From Deferribacteres bacterium (GTDB lineage Bacteria; Zhuqueibacterota; Zhuqueibacteria; Zhuqueibacterales; Geothermadaptataceae), in NCBI GenBank assembly GCA_020633655.1, contig JACKDF010000001.1, positions 496,001 through 560,000 of the forward strand: a stretch of 64,000 nucleotides of DNA, given 5' to 3'. Position 1 is the first letter of the stretch, and each line of letters opens with the position of its first letter. This document shows, one piece after another, positions 62,737-64,000 of the stretch. The position numbers and the translations under genes are program-made. The notes beneath the pieces are model-generated. The model saw only the letters and a program-made list of their open reading frames with translations, searched no databases and was not told where the DNA came from.

Positions 62737-62789
62737 AAAAAAAGTCTCCGGGGACTGCGTCATTTTACGCAATCGTCCAAGGAGACTTT
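62737..62789. terminator. Nested hairpin terminator between convergent genes
   Basis: Outer arms AAAGTCTCC (62741-62749) and GGAGACTTT (62781-62789) enclose GGAC/GTCC and TGCGT/ACGCA pairs with a CATTTT loop. On the minus strand the stem is followed by a run of seven T, so it best serves the membrane-protein gene; on the plus strand ATCTTTT follows. Confidence 0.85.
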
Positions 62790-62862
62790 ATCTTTTCAAA
62801 TTATGCCTATAAAGAACAGCCTCTGGACAAATTTCATGTGAAACTCAAACCGAAAGAATCAC

Positions 62863-63330
62863 CTAAGCTTTTGCTGCCGGTGCAAAACCCGCAAGCGCAC
62901 GCCCCAGGGAAGCAGCGATCCCACCAAGTATTGAATTTACAATAATCCCAACAAGTCGCAAAGACAAGAGGGATCCCATTGTAATTGACTGTCCGTCCGT
63001 CAAATTCAGGGCATCCCAGTGCAGAAAATAGGAATTTTCCAGACCTGCAGCCAGGCTGAGGATCGATAAAAGGAAAATCAGTACTTGAGCAAACAACGCG
63101 ATAAAAACACCGGTTAATACAGTACCTTTCCAATCGAACCCGCCAACTTTGTTTGAAAGAGCGCCAAAATAGATGCTGCTGATTATTGTAAGGCCGACCA
63201 ATGAAAACATCGCATTACCCCGCGGTGCATAGGGGACATTGAAAAAAACACCGAGACTAAAACGCATCACCGCCCAAATGAGAATGAGTAGCCAGGGCAA
63301 TTTGACAAAATTAATTACAGATCCAATCAT
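62863..63330 (-). CDS. Small polytopic membrane protein of unknown function
   Basis: 155 residues from the ATG at 63330, which has a perfect AGGAGGAAG ribosome site; the frame is open further upstream to 63393 without such a site. Four hydrophobic helices lie near 9-27, 38-56, 67-92 and 118-140. The sequence opens MIGSVINFVKLPWLLILIWA, and the loop YAPRGNAMFSLVGL precedes the second helix. No family is recognised. It is monocistronic, with a candidate promoter upstream and a strong terminator downstream. Confidence 0.75.
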   Translation of the reverse strand: MIGSVINFVKLPWLLILIWAVMRFSLGVFFNVPYAPRGNAMFSLVGLTIISSIYFGALSNKVGGFDWKGTVLTGVFIALFAQVLIFLLSILSLAAGLENSYFLHWDALNLTDGQSITMGSLLSLRLVGIIVNSILGGIAASLGRALAGFAPAAKA

Positions 63331-63696
63331 ATTACTTCCTCCTTGGTTTAAGTTTAAGGGAAAATAATATAATAAATCAAAATTTTTTATCAATGCAATT
63401 TCTACAGGAAATAAAACCCGTGAGTTCGCTGATAAATTTGAGCTCTTGACAGAGATAATTACTTCGAGCGAAGGTTGTTATTGGAGGAAGGCGTTTAATA
63501 ATATCTCAGGATAGCCGACAGGAATCCCCCGAAGATCCATCCTTTCAACGACGATTTTTCTAAATCCAAAAGCAGAATTTATGGTGTTCCATTTCCACAC
63601 GTGTACAAGAAGCAGAAATTAAACAGAATAACTTCCCCTTCTATTTTTGTCAGGGAATGAAGTCACTATGGACAGCCGACAGGTTAGGAATTTTGT
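63331..63696. other. Intergenic region upstream of the small membrane protein
   Basis: 366 bases between the stop of the truncated thioredoxin-fold gene and the membrane-protein gene. It carries the candidate promoter at 63369-63398 and nothing else I can support. Confidence 0.4.
63369..63398 (-). promoter_or_regulatory. Candidate promoter of the small membrane protein gene
   Basis: On the minus strand TTGCAT (63393-63398), an 18-base spacer and TATTAT (63369-63374), about 40 bases before the ATG. The surroundings are AT-rich, so chance matches are possible. Confidence 0.45.
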
Positions 63697-64000
63697 TTAC
63701 AACTCTTCCTCGATCACTTGCAAAATATCACGGTTTGAGGTTATATCCGACATCGAATTTCCGTAATGTACAAATCGTACGATCCCCATTTTATCGACGA
63801 GAAGCTGTGCTGGTAAACGCCCAAATTTAAATAGCTTAACTTCCTGGCCGTAAAGATCTAAAACGGTGTACTTGGGATCGGGCAAACCGATAAACGGCAG
63901 ATTTTCTCTTTCCCAATTGCGTTTAAAATCTTCAGCATCGTCGGGTCCCAGAACAATTATTTCTGTATCTTTTTGACTATACTCAGGATAATTGTGACGC
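63697..64000 (-). CDS. Thioredoxin-fold (AhpC/TSA-like) protein, 5' end beyond the window
   Basis: About 101 C-terminal residues are visible; the frame is open to the right edge. The segment EIIVLGPDDAEDFKRNWERE is followed by FIGLPDPKYTVLDLYGQEVK, then LPAQLLVDKMGIVRFVHYGN and NRDILQVIEEEL. This is the second half of a peroxiredoxin/redoxin-like thioredoxin fold, including the cis-Pro strand region (RLPAQLLVD). The catalytic Cys motif would lie upstream, outside the window, so redox activity is not shown. Confidence 0.75.
   Translation of the reverse strand, partial: RHNYPEYSQKDTEIIVLGPDDAEDFKRNWERENLPFIGLPDPKYTVLDLYGQEVKLFKFGRLPAQLLVDKMGIVRFVHYGNSMSDITSNRDILQVIEEEL

Overview
The window looks like a chromosomal segment of a Gram-negative bacterium of the Fibrobacterota-Chlorobiota-Bacteroidota (FCB) assemblage. 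The best guess is a Calditrichota/KSB1-like or Ignavibacteria-like lineage. Three exported proteins end in the C-terminal sorting domain with the NYPNPFNP-type motif that is handled by type IX secretion. There is a SusC-like TonB-dependent receptor, several lipoproteins, a FISUMP-domain lipoprotein and a six-subunit Rnf complex. No rRNA, tRNA or CRISPR array was recognised, and no type IX secretion machinery gene lies in the window.

Layout. (1) 1-7,300, minus strand: a very large exported cadherin/Ig-like plus beta-helix protein that runs off the left edge. It follows a GNAT acetyltransferase, a DUF6916 protein and three tandem phage-tail-collar (microcystin-dependent-protein-like) genes driven by a clear sigma-70 promoter. 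(2) 7,300-16,300: secreted beta-helix and FG-GAP proteins with sorting domains, a membrane methyltransferase-like/HEAT-repeat fusion and a 5'-nucleotidase-family enzyme with changed metal ligands. (3) 16,388-20,840, minus strand: TonB-dependent receptor, LytS-type kinase and LytTR regulator, preceded by three 21-bp-phased repeats that look like the LytTR operator. (4) 21,500-28,250: a secreted sorting-domain protein, a MITE-like element, a 53-residue C4 zinc-finger protein, a DUF6786-like protein and a FadL-type porin. (5) 29,019-40,907, plus strand: an energy-conservation locus, rnfB, a giant pyruvate:ferredoxin oxidoreductase with a fused C-terminal ferredoxin, then rnfC-D-G-E-A, a small Cys-rich membrane protein (NqrM-like), a DUF2164 protein and a plant-type ferredoxin:NADP reductase. 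Together these can oxidise pyruvate, pass low-potential electrons to ferredoxin, and use them either for ion pumping at Rnf or for NADPH. (6) 41,029-44,814: a lipoprotein with seven near-identical 95-residue PKD repeats. (7) 45,291-61,132, minus strand: an envelope/metal-response locus. It holds a DUF4405 cytochrome b-like protein, an outer-membrane barrel, an NtrC-type regulator, two paralogous DxDGDG calcium-repeat secreted proteins, a DUF2202 ferritin-like lipoprotein, a CzcCBA-type metal efflux pump and a PAS histidine kinase. An IS630-family element and a MITE-like repeat have inserted into it. Two -24/-12-like promoter sites fit the sigma-54 activator. (8) 61,275-64,000: glycerate 2-kinase, a small membrane protein and a truncated thioredoxin-fold protein.

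The most novel-looking elements are the tail-collar/DUF6916/beta-helix cluster, the PFOR-ferredoxin fusion inside the Rnf locus with an NqrM-like gene, the split sigma-54 metal/envelope module, the phased LytTR operator, and a dispersed repeat whose core is inverted between its two copies.
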